Shown here: piece by piece, positions 56,384 through 63,043 of the stretch
Layout of the letters: each line of letters begins with the position of its first letter
Position numbering within the stretch: the first letter of the stretch is position 1
NCBI RefSeq assembly: GCF_042666615.1
Contig: NZ_JBHTDD010000002.1
Location: forward strand, 1-64,000
Source of the DNA: KBS50 sp042666615
GTDB taxonomy: Bacteria; Actinomycetota; Actinomycetes; Mycobacteriales; Micromonosporaceae
Length of the DNA stretch: 64,000 nt
Direction: 5' to 3'
Program-made: the position numbers and the translations under genes
The notes under the pieces: generated by a model
Database searches by the model: none
What the model was told of the DNA's origin: nothing
The model's input: only the letters and a program-made list of their open reading frames with translations

Positions 56384-56471
56384 TTCGCCCCCGATCATTC
56401 CCAGCCACCCGGCACCATCGTCAGTAGGCCCGATCCCGAGGGGCTCGTGGCGGGCGTGGTGAGGAGGCGGC

Positions 56472-56954
56472 ATGACCGAGTTGTGGAACTGGAAGGTCGA
56501 CGACGATGTCGTACGCGTCGAGGTCTACCAGGCGCTGGCCGAGGCGCTCGGTCGGCCGGTGGTGCCGCTCGGCGACCGGCACCCCGCCCGGATCCCGGTC
56601 GGCGCGGTGCTCGCCGACGTGTGGCGGCGTCCGGGCGACTTCGCGCTATCCGTCGACTGCTACGGACCGCCGCCCGGACTCCCCGAGCACACCGCTATCG
56701 CGGCGTTGGCGCGAGGGCTCGGGAAGGGCTGCCTGCTCGCCGACGACACCTACGACGGCAGTCGGCACCTGCTGGTCACACCGGACGGAACCGTACGCGC
56801 CGTGCATTTCGACGTCGTGGAGACCGACGACGGCGAGATGTTGACCAACCAGCGGTTGTGCAGCACCGGGCTGTCCGGTTGTCAGGGCTGGTCACAATGT
56901 CGCCGGTCCAGATGGGCACCCGACTCCGTGCTGCCCGCGCTGGCCGCGGCCTGA
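56472..56954 (+). CDS. Hypothetical protein
   Basis: I do not recognise this 160-aa protein. It is mixed alpha/beta, with TELWNWKVDDDVVRVEVYQALAEALGRPVVPLGD at the N-terminus and a middle segment LLVTPDGTVRAVHFDVVETDDGEM. The last 30 residues (CSTGLSGCQGWSQCRRSRW...) contain three Cys and look unlike the rest, so a late frameshift or a non-conserved tail is possible. No TM or signal. GAGGAGG lies 4 nt before the ATG. It is divergent from gluA and ends at a large hairpin. Confidence 0.6.
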   Translation: MTELWNWKVDDDVVRVEVYQALAEALGRPVVPLGDRHPARIPVGAVLADVWRRPGDFALSVDCYGPPPGLPEHTAIAALARGLGKGCLLADDTYDGSRHLLVTPDGTVRAVHFDVVETDDGEMLTNQRLCSTGLSGCQGWSQCRRSRWAPDSVLPALAAA

Positions 56955-56964
56955 ACCCGCCCCT

Positions 56965-57034
56965 CCCCGTCGATCTAGGGCAGATGGTCGCGATTAGAGA
57001 TCGGCTAGCAGCCATCTTCCCTAGATCGACGGGG
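56965..57034. terminator. Long inverted repeat between convergent genes
   Basis: Two 23-nt arms (56965-56987 and 57012-57034; CCCCGTCGATCTAGGG...) pair with a single mismatch around a 24-nt loop. It lies 10 bp after the + strand hypothetical gene and covers the stop codon of the minus-strand DUF2277 gene. Probable bidirectional terminator. Confidence 0.75.
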
Positions 57035-57284
57035 AATGGGAGGCGGGCTCCGCTCCCGACCCGGCATGGGCTCGAGCCGGCCGGCCGATCACCAGCTGGT
57101 CGAGCAGCACCCGGGTCGCCTCGGCCACCGCGGCGACCGCCGCGTCGAACGCCTCGGCGTTGTGCGGAGCGGGCTTACGAAAGCCACTGATCTTGCGGAC
57201 GTACTGCAGGGCGGCGGCCTCGATGTCGGCCTCGGTCACCACCTCGGCGTACGGCTCCCGCAGGGTCTTGATACTGCGGCACAT
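57021..57284 (-). CDS. DUF2277 domain-containing protein
   Basis: An 87-aa protein matching DUF2277: MCRSIKTLREPYAEVVTEADIEAAALQYVRKISGFRKPAPHNAEAFDAAVAAVA. The MCR(S/N)IK(T/V)L start and the KISG(F/Y)RKP motif are diagnostic. Function unknown. GGAGAC just before the ATG is the ribosome site. Its stop codon lies in the right arm of the terminator hairpin. Confidence 0.9.
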   Translation of the reverse strand: MCRSIKTLREPYAEVVTEADIEAAALQYVRKISGFRKPAPHNAEAFDAAVAAVAEATRVLLDQLVIGRPARAHAGSGAEPASHSPSI

Positions 57285-57662
57285 GTCTCCTCCGTCTCCG
57301 CCGGCCGGCGAACCGCGGCGGTAGCGATCTGGTCACCGGGACGGTGACACCATGTCAGGAACTCCCTATCCTTGCCGAGGACGAACGAGGCCGCCGACCC
57401 TCGACGCCGGCGAGGTTGTCCCCATCGGTCCAGGGAGCATCATGGTGGACGCCCGACCGGGCCACCCACGAACCGGTCTCGACCTGCTCAGCCGTCTCGG
57501 GGTGCCTGGCTCGCCCACCTGATCCTCGCGCTCTGCTGCCCGGGGTCCTGACCCTGGTTGCCGTGCCGCCCCGGGGACGTCCGCCGGCGGCGGGCATCGC
57601 CGTCGGTCGACCCGCGGGAGGGCACTACGCTGGGGGGGCGAGGGAGAGGGGCTGGAGCACCG
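57285..57662. other. 378-bp intergenic region before miaB
   Basis: No gene recognised. GTCACC-GGGAC-GGTGAC (57332-57348) is a perfect inverted repeat 48 bp upstream of the DUF2277 start and may be an operator. The rest is GC-rich without clear promoter signals. Confidence 0.5.
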
Positions 57663-59135
57663 GTGGCAAGGACCTACAACGTCGTGACCTACGGCTGCCA
57701 GATGAACGTGCACGATTCCGAGCGGATCTCCGGTCTGCTCGAGGATGCCGGGTACGTGCGGGCGGCGAGCACCGACGAGCCTGACGTCGTGGTGTTCAAC
57801 ACCTGTGCCGTCCGGGAGAACGCGGACAACCGGCTCTACGGCAACCTGGGACACCTGCGGCCGACCAAGACCAGGCGGCCGGGCATGCAGATCGCCGTGG
57901 GCGGCTGCCTGGCGCAGAAGGACCGGGGCGAGATCGTCAGGCGGGCCCCCTGGGTGGACGTGGTGTTCGGCACCCACAACATCGGCTCGCTGCCGGTGCT
58001 GCTGGAGCGGGCCCGGCACAACGCCGCCGCCGAGGTGGAGATCCTGGAGTCGCTGGAGGTGTTCCCGTCCACCCTCCCGGCTCGGCGGGAGTCGACCTAC
58101 GCGGGCTGGGTGTCGATCTCCGTTGGTTGCAACAACACCTGCACGTTCTGCATCGTGCCGTCCCTGCGGGGCAAGGAGAAGGACCGCCGCCCCGGCGACA
58201 TCCTGTCCGAGGTGCGGGCGCTGGTGGACGAGGGCGTCCTGGAGGTCACCCTGCTCGGCCAGAACGTCAACTCCTACGGGGTGGAGTTCGGTGACCGGCT
58301 CGCGTTCGGCAAGCTACTGCGCGCCTGCGGCGACATCGACGGGCTGGAACGGGTCCGGTTCACCAGCCCGCACCCGAAGGACTTCACCGACGACGTGATC
58401 GCCGCGATGGCCGAGACGCCGAACGCCTGCCACTCGTTGCACATGCCGTTGCAGTCCGGCTCGGACGACGTGCTGCGGGCCATGCGCCGCTCCTACCGGG
58501 CGGACCGCTACCTGGGCATCATCGACAAGGTCAGGGCGGCGATGCCGGACGCGGCGATCACCACGGACATCATCGTCGGCTTCCCGGGCGAGACGGAGGC
58601 GGACTTCGAACGCACCCTCGACGTGGTGCGGCAGGCTCGGTTCTCCTCGGCGTTCACCTTCCAGTACTCCAAGCGTCCGGGCACCCCGGCCGCGTCCATG
58701 CCGGACCAGTTGCCCAAGCAGGTCGTGCAGGAGCGGTACACGCGGTTGCTCGCCTGCGTCGAGGAGATCACCTGGGCGGAGAACAAGCGGCTGGTCGGCG
58801 AGACCGTCGAGGTGCTGGTGGCCGTCGGCGAGGGGCGCAAGGACGAACGCACCGGCCGGCTGTCCGGCCGGGCCAGGGACGGTCGCCTGGTGCATTTCGA
58901 GGCCGGCTCCCTGGCCGGTCGGATCCGACCGGGTGACGTCGTGCACACGACCGTCACCTACGCCGCCCCGCACCACCTCAACGCCGACGGCGAACCCGGG
59001 GCGCACCGACGGACCCGGGCCGGTGACGCCGCCGAGGCGGGCCGCTCCCCGCGTACCCCTGGTGTGCTCCTCGGACTGCCGACGATCGGCGCTCCACCGG
59101 CCGCGTCCGCTCCCGCGAACGCCTGCGGCGTATAG
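57663..59135 (+). CDS. miaB: tRNA-2-methylthio-N6-dimethylallyladenosine synthase MiaB
   Basis: Radical-SAM enzyme that methylthiolates i6A37 in tRNA. The 490-aa protein begins RTYNVVTYGCQMNVHDSERI. UPF0004 cysteines are C12, C48 (NTCAVRENA) and C82 (GGCLAQK). Radical-SAM cysteines are C156, C160, C163 (GCNNTCTFC). A TRAM domain occupies about 375-440. The last 50 residues are a Pro/Ala-rich tail absent from most MiaB proteins. GTG start at 57663 with GGAG upstream. MiaA, which makes its substrate, is encoded 3 kb downstream. Confidence 0.95.
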   Translation: MARTYNVVTYGCQMNVHDSERISGLLEDAGYVRAASTDEPDVVVFNTCAVRENADNRLYGNLGHLRPTKTRRPGMQIAVGGCLAQKDRGEIVRRAPWVDVVFGTHNIGSLPVLLERARHNAAAEVEILESLEVFPSTLPARRESTYAGWVSISVGCNNTCTFCIVPSLRGKEKDRRPGDILSEVRALVDEGVLEVTLLGQNVNSYGVEFGDRLAFGKLLRACGDIDGLERVRFTSPHPKDFTDDVIAAMAETPNACHSLHMPLQSGSDDVLRAMRRSYRADRYLGIIDKVRAAMPDAAITTDIIVGFPGETEADFERTLDVVRQARFSSAFTFQYSKRPGTPAASMPDQLPKQVVQERYTRLLACVEEITWAENKRLVGETVEVLVAVGEGRKDERTGRLSGRARDGRLVHFEAGSLAGRIRPGDVVHTTVTYAAPHHLNADGEPGAHRRTRAGDAAEAGRSPRTPGVLLGLPTIGAPPAASAPANACGV

Positions 59136-59141
59136 CAGGAT

Positions 59142-59181
59142 GTGCCCCTTGCCATCCGCCGCCAGGGGCCGCCAGGGGCAC
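59142..59181 (+). terminator. miaB terminator hairpin
   Basis: GTGCCCCT (59142-59149) and AGGGGCAC (59174-59181) pair perfectly, starting 6 bp after the miaB stop. Confidence 0.55.
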
Positions 59182-59276
59182 GTCGCATCAGACGGAGATC
59201 CGTCCGGCGCCCGCGCCACCCGTGACGATCGACGTGACGCAAGGTAACTGGAACCGGACGTGGGCGGACGTGCGTC

Positions 59277-59305
59277 GGCCCCGACCCCAGGACGGGACCG
59301 GGGCC
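59277..59305 (-). terminator. DUF349 gene terminator hairpin
   Basis: GGCCCCGACCC and GGGACCGGGGCC pair with one bulge, 11 bp past the stop of the minus-strand gene. Confidence 0.55.
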
Positions 59306-59316
59306 GATGGCGGAGT

Positions 59317-60525
59317 TCAGTTGGTCTGTTCGGCCAGGTTGAGGAACTGCCGCTTGGCCTCCAACGCCTTCTCGGCCTCGCGAATCCGCTTGTTGTCGCC
59401 GGCCGCCCTGGCCCGGGCCAGCCGCTGCTCGGCCTCGGCCACCTGCTCGCGCATCTGCGCCAGCAGCGGGTTGGCCGACGGCTCGGTCCGCCGCCACGCC
59501 GAGTCCATCGCCTGTCGGACCTTCTCGTCGACCGCCCGCAACCGGCGGTCCAGTCCCGCGGCGGCGTCCCGGGGGACCCGGCCCGCCTCGTGCCACTGCC
59601 CCTGGATCTCCCGCAGCCGGGCCTGGGTGCCGCGTGGGTCCGCGTCCACGTCGAGCGCCTCCGCCTCGGCGATCAGGGCCTGCTTCCGTTCGAGGTTGGC
59701 CCGCTGCTCGTTGTCCCGGGCCGAGAAGACCTCGCTGCGCCGGCTGAAGAACGCGTCCTGGGCGGAGCGGAACCGTTCCCAGAGTCGCTGTTCGGCCTCC
59801 TTGGAGGCTCGGGGGGCCGCCTTCCACTGGGCCATCAGATCCTTGAGCCGGCCGGCCGTGGGGCCCCAGTCGGTGGAGTCGGCCAATGCCTCCGCCTCCG
59901 TGACAAGTTCCTCCTTGGCCGCCTGGGCCTGCTTGCGCTGGGCGTCCAGGGTGGCGAAGTGCGCCCCACGCCGGCGGGTGAAGCCGTCCCGGGCCGTGGC
60001 GAACCGCTTCCACAGTTCGCCGTCGGTCTTCTTGTCGACCCCGCGGATCGTCTTCCACTCGTCGAGGATCTCCTTGAGCCGGTCGCCGGCGGTCTTCCAG
60101 CCGGTCGACTCGGCGGCCATCTTCTCGGCCTCCTCGACAAGGGCCGTCTTGCGGGCAACCGCCTCGGCGCGGGCCGCCTCCCGGGCGGCGCGCGCCTCGC
60201 CGGCCTTCTCCTCGGCGAGGGTGCTGAGCTTGTCCAGCCGGGCGGCGAGGGCGTCGATATCCCCGACGACGTGCGCCTCGGCCAGCGAGGCCCGGATCCG
60301 GCGGAACGTGGACAGGGAGTGGGCGGGGTCGGCCGCACCGGAGTTGAGGCGGGCCTCGGTCAGGTCGACCTCGGTAACCAGGTCGGCGAAGCGCCGGGCG
60401 AAGTGGGCGAGGCCCTCCTCCGGTGAACCCGCCTGCCACGAGCCGACAACACGCTCGCCCTCGGCCGTCTTGACGTAGACCGTGCCATCCGCATCGACGC
60501 GGCCGAAGGCAGTCCAGTCAGTCAT
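59317..60525 (-). CDS. DUF349 domain-containing coiled-coil protein
   Basis: A 402-aa, highly helical protein with at least three DUF349 repeats, visible as GWKTAGDRLKEILDEWKTI, DWGPTAGRLKDLMAQWKAA and DPRGTQARLREIQGQWHEAG. Charged Arg/Glu/Ala coiled coils join them, ending in EAEQRLARARAAGDNKRIREAEKALEAKRQF. The corresponding gene in mycobacteria (between miaB and miaA) encodes a similar Ala/Arg-rich protein. Function unknown; DUF349 proteins have been linked to ribosome or RNA binding. The ATG at 60525 is chosen; the frame to 60888 covers the divergent promoter. Confidence 0.9.
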   Translation of the reverse strand: MTDWTAFGRVDADGTVYVKTAEGERVVGSWQAGSPEEGLAHFARRFADLVTEVDLTEARLNSGAADPAHSLSTFRRIRASLAEAHVVGDIDALAARLDKLSTLAEEKAGEARAAREAARAEAVARKTALVEEAEKMAAESTGWKTAGDRLKEILDEWKTIRGVDKKTDGELWKRFATARDGFTRRRGAHFATLDAQRKQAQAAKEELVTEAEALADSTDWGPTAGRLKDLMAQWKAAPRASKEAEQRLWERFRSAQDAFFSRRSEVFSARDNEQRANLERKQALIAEAEALDVDADPRGTQARLREIQGQWHEAGRVPRDAAAGLDRRLRAVDEKVRQAMDSAWRRTEPSANPLLAQMREQVAEAEQRLARARAAGDNKRIREAEKALEAKRQFLNLAEQTN

Positions 60526-60862
60526 GTGCCCATCCTCGTTCTCCCGGCGCCGGCCGGAGGCATCCTCCGCCGGGCGCCGCCACGGCGCATATTGCACAGA
60601 AGTTTCCCCCGGCATTGTCACAGGTGCCACCCGCCCCGCGTCGAGCGCCTGTCGCCGACCGTGACCATATGGTGTCCTACCCCCTCCGACGGCGGCCTCG
60701 GCTTCGGACGCGACTGGATCCGTACGCTGTACGGTATAATGTACGGCGAGCCGGAGCGACGCTCCGGCAGCGCGGCGCCACAAGCGCCGCGGACGGACCA
60801 GATCACCAGCCCGGCAAAACGAGCGCGCGGACAGGCGCGGTCGTACGCAGACAGGAGCCCCA
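60526..60862. other. 337-bp divergent intergenic region DUF349 / NTF2-like
   Basis: Holds the TATAAT promoter with GTACGG half-sites (60720-60746) near the + strand gene. The minus-strand promoter is not evident. No gene. Confidence 0.65.
60720..60746 (+). promoter_or_regulatory. Consensus -10 inside a triple GTACGG operator
   Basis: CCGTAC-GCT-GTACGG (60720-60734) is a perfect inverted repeat, followed at once by TATAAT (60735-60740) and another GTACGG (60741-60746). This looks like a repressible promoter with a TetR-like operator. The RNA would have a 5' UTR of about 115 nt. Confidence 0.65.
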
Positions 60863-61312
60863 ATGACCCAGACCGCTTCGCAGCTCACCCCACCGGCCGA
60901 CTCGGGCTACCAGCCCACCTCCGACGACCTCGCGGCGCTGGACGAGTGGTTCCGCCGGTACGACGGGTACGCCGCGGCGGGTGATGTCTCGGCGACGGCC
61001 GACCTGGCGATGTTCCCGCTGAACACAGTCACCGACAATGCCGCTGGCGAGGGCTCGGCCCAGCAGCTCACCCGCGACGAGTACCTGCGGCAGATGGCAG
61101 CCGTGCTGGGTGGCTCGGCCGACCTGCAGATGGAGTCCCGGCGTACGCCGCATTTCCTCACCGCCAGCCTGGCGGTGGTCTTCACCGACGCCGAGTTCAC
61201 GATCGACGGTCAGCGGCAGCGGGTGCGGTACGCGGACGTGCTGGTCAAGACCGGTGGGCAGTGGCGGTTCCAGACCATGATCCAGGGCGGCTGGGGCGAC
61301 CACACCGGCTGA
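60863..61312 (+). CDS. NTF2/SnoaL-like family protein
   Basis: A 149-aa protein with an NTF2-like fold: LAALDEWFRRYDGYAAAGDVSATADLAMFPLNTVTDNAAGEG at the N-terminus, then alternating strands (HFLTASLAVVFTDAEFTI, RVRYADVLVKTGGQWRFQTMIQGGWG). Such proteins bind small ligands or catalyse isomerisations; nothing here fixes the substrate. Strong ribosome site AGGAG. A consensus TATAAT promoter with operator half-sites lies upstream. Confidence 0.8.
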   Translation: MTQTASQLTPPADSGYQPTSDDLAALDEWFRRYDGYAAAGDVSATADLAMFPLNTVTDNAAGEGSAQQLTRDEYLRQMAAVLGGSADLQMESRRTPHFLTASLAVVFTDAEFTIDGQRQRVRYADVLVKTGGQWRFQTMIQGGWGDHTG

Positions 61313-61345
61313 CGACACCGGCGCGGACGGCGGTGGCGTGACCGC

Positions 61346-61351
61346 TACGGT
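61346..61351 (+). promoter_or_regulatory. -10 element for leaderless dioxygenase-like mRNA
   Basis: TACGGT, 6 nt before the GTG at 61358; no Shine-Dalgarno is present. Confidence 0.4.
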
Positions 61352-61357
61352 GGCCAG

Positions 61358-62092
61358 GTGCCACTGGTCGCCGCCGCCGTCTGCCCACACCCACCGCTGA
61401 TCGTTCCCGAGGTCGCGGGCGACGCCGCCCCGGAGTTGAACGGGCTACGCGGCGCCTGCGACGACGCCCTCGTCGCTCTGCTCGCCGCCGGGCCGGACGA
61501 GATCATCCTGGTCGGCGGCGGCCCGGAGACCACCGGGTTCGGTGCCGGGGCCTCCGGCACCCTGTGGCCGTACGGGGTGCCGCTGGCCATTTCGCTCGGG
61601 ACGACGCCGGGCGGTGGCCCGTCGTCCGGTGGACCCGACCTGCCGCTGAGCCTGACGATCGGCGCCTGGCTGCTCAACCGGACCGGCACGAACCTGCCCC
61701 GGCACGCCGAAGCCGTCACCGTCGACGCCCCCTCGTCGACGTGCCTCCGGCTCGGCGAGCGGCTCGCCGATCGTGCGGGGCGCCGGACCGCGCTGCTGGT
61801 GCTCGGGGACGGGACGGCCCGCCGGGACGAGCGGGCCCCCGGTTACCACGATCCACGCGCCCTGGCGTACGACGAGGAGGTGGCCCGGGCCCTGGCCGAC
61901 GCGGACACCGAGGCGCTGCTCGGCATGGACCCGGGGGTTTCGGCGGAGCTGACGGTGGCGGGCCGGGCGGCCTGGCAGGTGCTCGCCGGTGCCGTCCGCT
62001 CGACGCCCGGAGCCTGGCGCGGGGAGCTTCGACACCACTCGGCGCCCTACGGCGTCGGCTATCTCGTCGCCAACTGGGAGCCGATCCGATGA
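61358..62092 (+). CDS. Class III extradiol dioxygenase subunit B-like protein
   Basis: A 244-aa protein resembling the LigB catalytic subunit of class III extradiol dioxygenases: LVAAAVCPHPPLIVPEVAGDAAPEL carries the first metal-binding His (CPHPPL), and DEIILVGGGPE is the next strand. It is conserved upstream of miaA in actinobacteria, where it is of unknown function. Pathway genes for aromatic ring cleavage are absent here. GTG start; it overlaps miaA by 4 bp. Confidence 0.85.
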   Translation: MPLVAAAVCPHPPLIVPEVAGDAAPELNGLRGACDDALVALLAAGPDEIILVGGGPETTGFGAGASGTLWPYGVPLAISLGTTPGGGPSSGGPDLPLSLTIGAWLLNRTGTNLPRHAEAVTVDAPSSTCLRLGERLADRAGRRTALLVLGDGTARRDERAPGYHDPRALAYDEEVARALADADTEALLGMDPGVSAELTVAGRAAWQVLAGAVRSTPGAWRGELRHHSAPYGVGYLVANWEPIR

Positions 62093-63033
62093 TGCGGGGC
62101 GGGGCCGGTGGTCCGGGGGCGGCGTTGACGGGACGGGTCGTCGCGGTCGTCGGGCCCACCGCGGCGGGCAAGTCGGCGCTCAGCATCGCGTTGGCCCACG
62201 CCCTCGGCGGCGAGGTGGTCAACGCCGACTCGATGCAGCTCTACCGCGGAATGGACATCGGCACGGCCAAACTTACCGAGACCGAGCGGGACGGCGTACC
62301 GCATCATCTGCTGGACATATGGGACGTCACCGAGCCGGCGAGCGTGGCCGAATACCAGCGGCTGGCCCGGGCTGCCGTGGACGACGTGCTGGCCCGCGAC
62401 CGCGTACCGCTGCTGGTCGGCGGATCGGGGCTGTACGTCCGCGCGGTGCTGGAGGAGTTCGAGTTTCCCGGCACCGACCCGGCGTTGCGGGCCAGGCTTG
62501 AGGCAGAGCTGGCGGCCGTCGGCCCGGCACCGCTGCACGCGCGGCTGCTTGCCGCCGACCCGGTGGCCGCGGCCGGCATCCTGCCCGGAAACGGTCGGCG
62601 GATCGTCCGCGCGCTCGAAGTGATCGAGTTGACCGGCGGTCCGTTCCGGGCCGGGTTACCCGAACCTCGGCCTTACTACCCCGCCGTGCAGCTCGGCGTC
62701 GACCTGGACACGGCCGTGCTCGATGAGCGAATCGCCGCCCGGGTCGACCTCATGTGGCGGCGAGGGCTGGTCGACGAGGTGCGGAGGTTGGCGGACCACG
62801 GGTTACGCACCGGGCGGACGGCGGGGCGTGCCCTCGGTTACCAGCAGGTGCTCCGGCTGCTCGACGGCGAACTGTCCGACGAACAGGCACGGGACGAGAC
62901 GATCCGGGCAACCCGCCGGTTCGTCCGGCGGCAGCGGTCCTGGTTCCGCCGGGACCCGCGCGTGCGCTGGCTGGATGCCGGCCGGTCGGACCTGATCGAG
63001 GCCGCCCGCACGGCGCTGGTGGCCGGTGAGTGA
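62089..63033 (+). CDS. miaA: tRNA dimethylallyltransferase MiaA
   Basis: Transfers a dimethylallyl group to A37 of tRNAs that read UNN codons. The 314-aa protein has the P-loop GPTAAGKS at residues 22-29, then NADSMQLYRGMDIGTAK, with the Asp and Gln of the active site. PHHLLDIWDVTEPASVAEYQ, VGGSGLYVRAVLE and GRRIVRALEVIE follow, and RRFVRRQRSWFRRDPR is near the C-terminus. The ATG at 62089 overlaps the upstream stop; a second ATG follows at once. Downstream partner of MiaB in the same modification pathway. Confidence 0.95.
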   Translation: MMRGGAGGPGAALTGRVVAVVGPTAAGKSALSIALAHALGGEVVNADSMQLYRGMDIGTAKLTETERDGVPHHLLDIWDVTEPASVAEYQRLARAAVDDVLARDRVPLLVGGSGLYVRAVLEEFEFPGTDPALRARLEAELAAVGPAPLHARLLAADPVAAAGILPGNGRRIVRALEVIELTGGPFRAGLPEPRPYYPAVQLGVDLDTAVLDERIAARVDLMWRRGLVDEVRRLADHGLRTGRTAGRALGYQQVLRLLDGELSDEQARDETIRATRRFVRRQRSWFRRDPRVRWLDAGRSDLIEAARTALVAGE

Positions 63034-63043
63034 TGATGGGGAC

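Larger units (their letters stand above)
56096..56471. other. 376-bp divergent intergenic region gluA / hypothetical
   Basis: Contains the gluA promoter candidate (56167-56197), two GlnR-like boxes (56206-56221 and 56368-56383) and, next to the + strand gene, a GAGGAGG ribosome site. No gene. Confidence 0.7.

Noticed and set aside
57332..57348. Third GlnR-like box (GTCACC-N5-GGTGAC)
   Set aside because: Spacing and half-site sequence differ from the two boxes near gluA; it is better described as a generic inverted repeat.
57344..57784. 146-aa plus-strand ORF before miaB
   Set aside because: Overlaps the miaB N-terminus in another frame and lacks any motif or ribosome site.
61358..62092. Functional aromatic ring-cleavage dioxygenase
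   Set aside because: Conserved position before miaA and absence of any catabolic partners make a housekeeping role more likely; only fold similarity is claimed.
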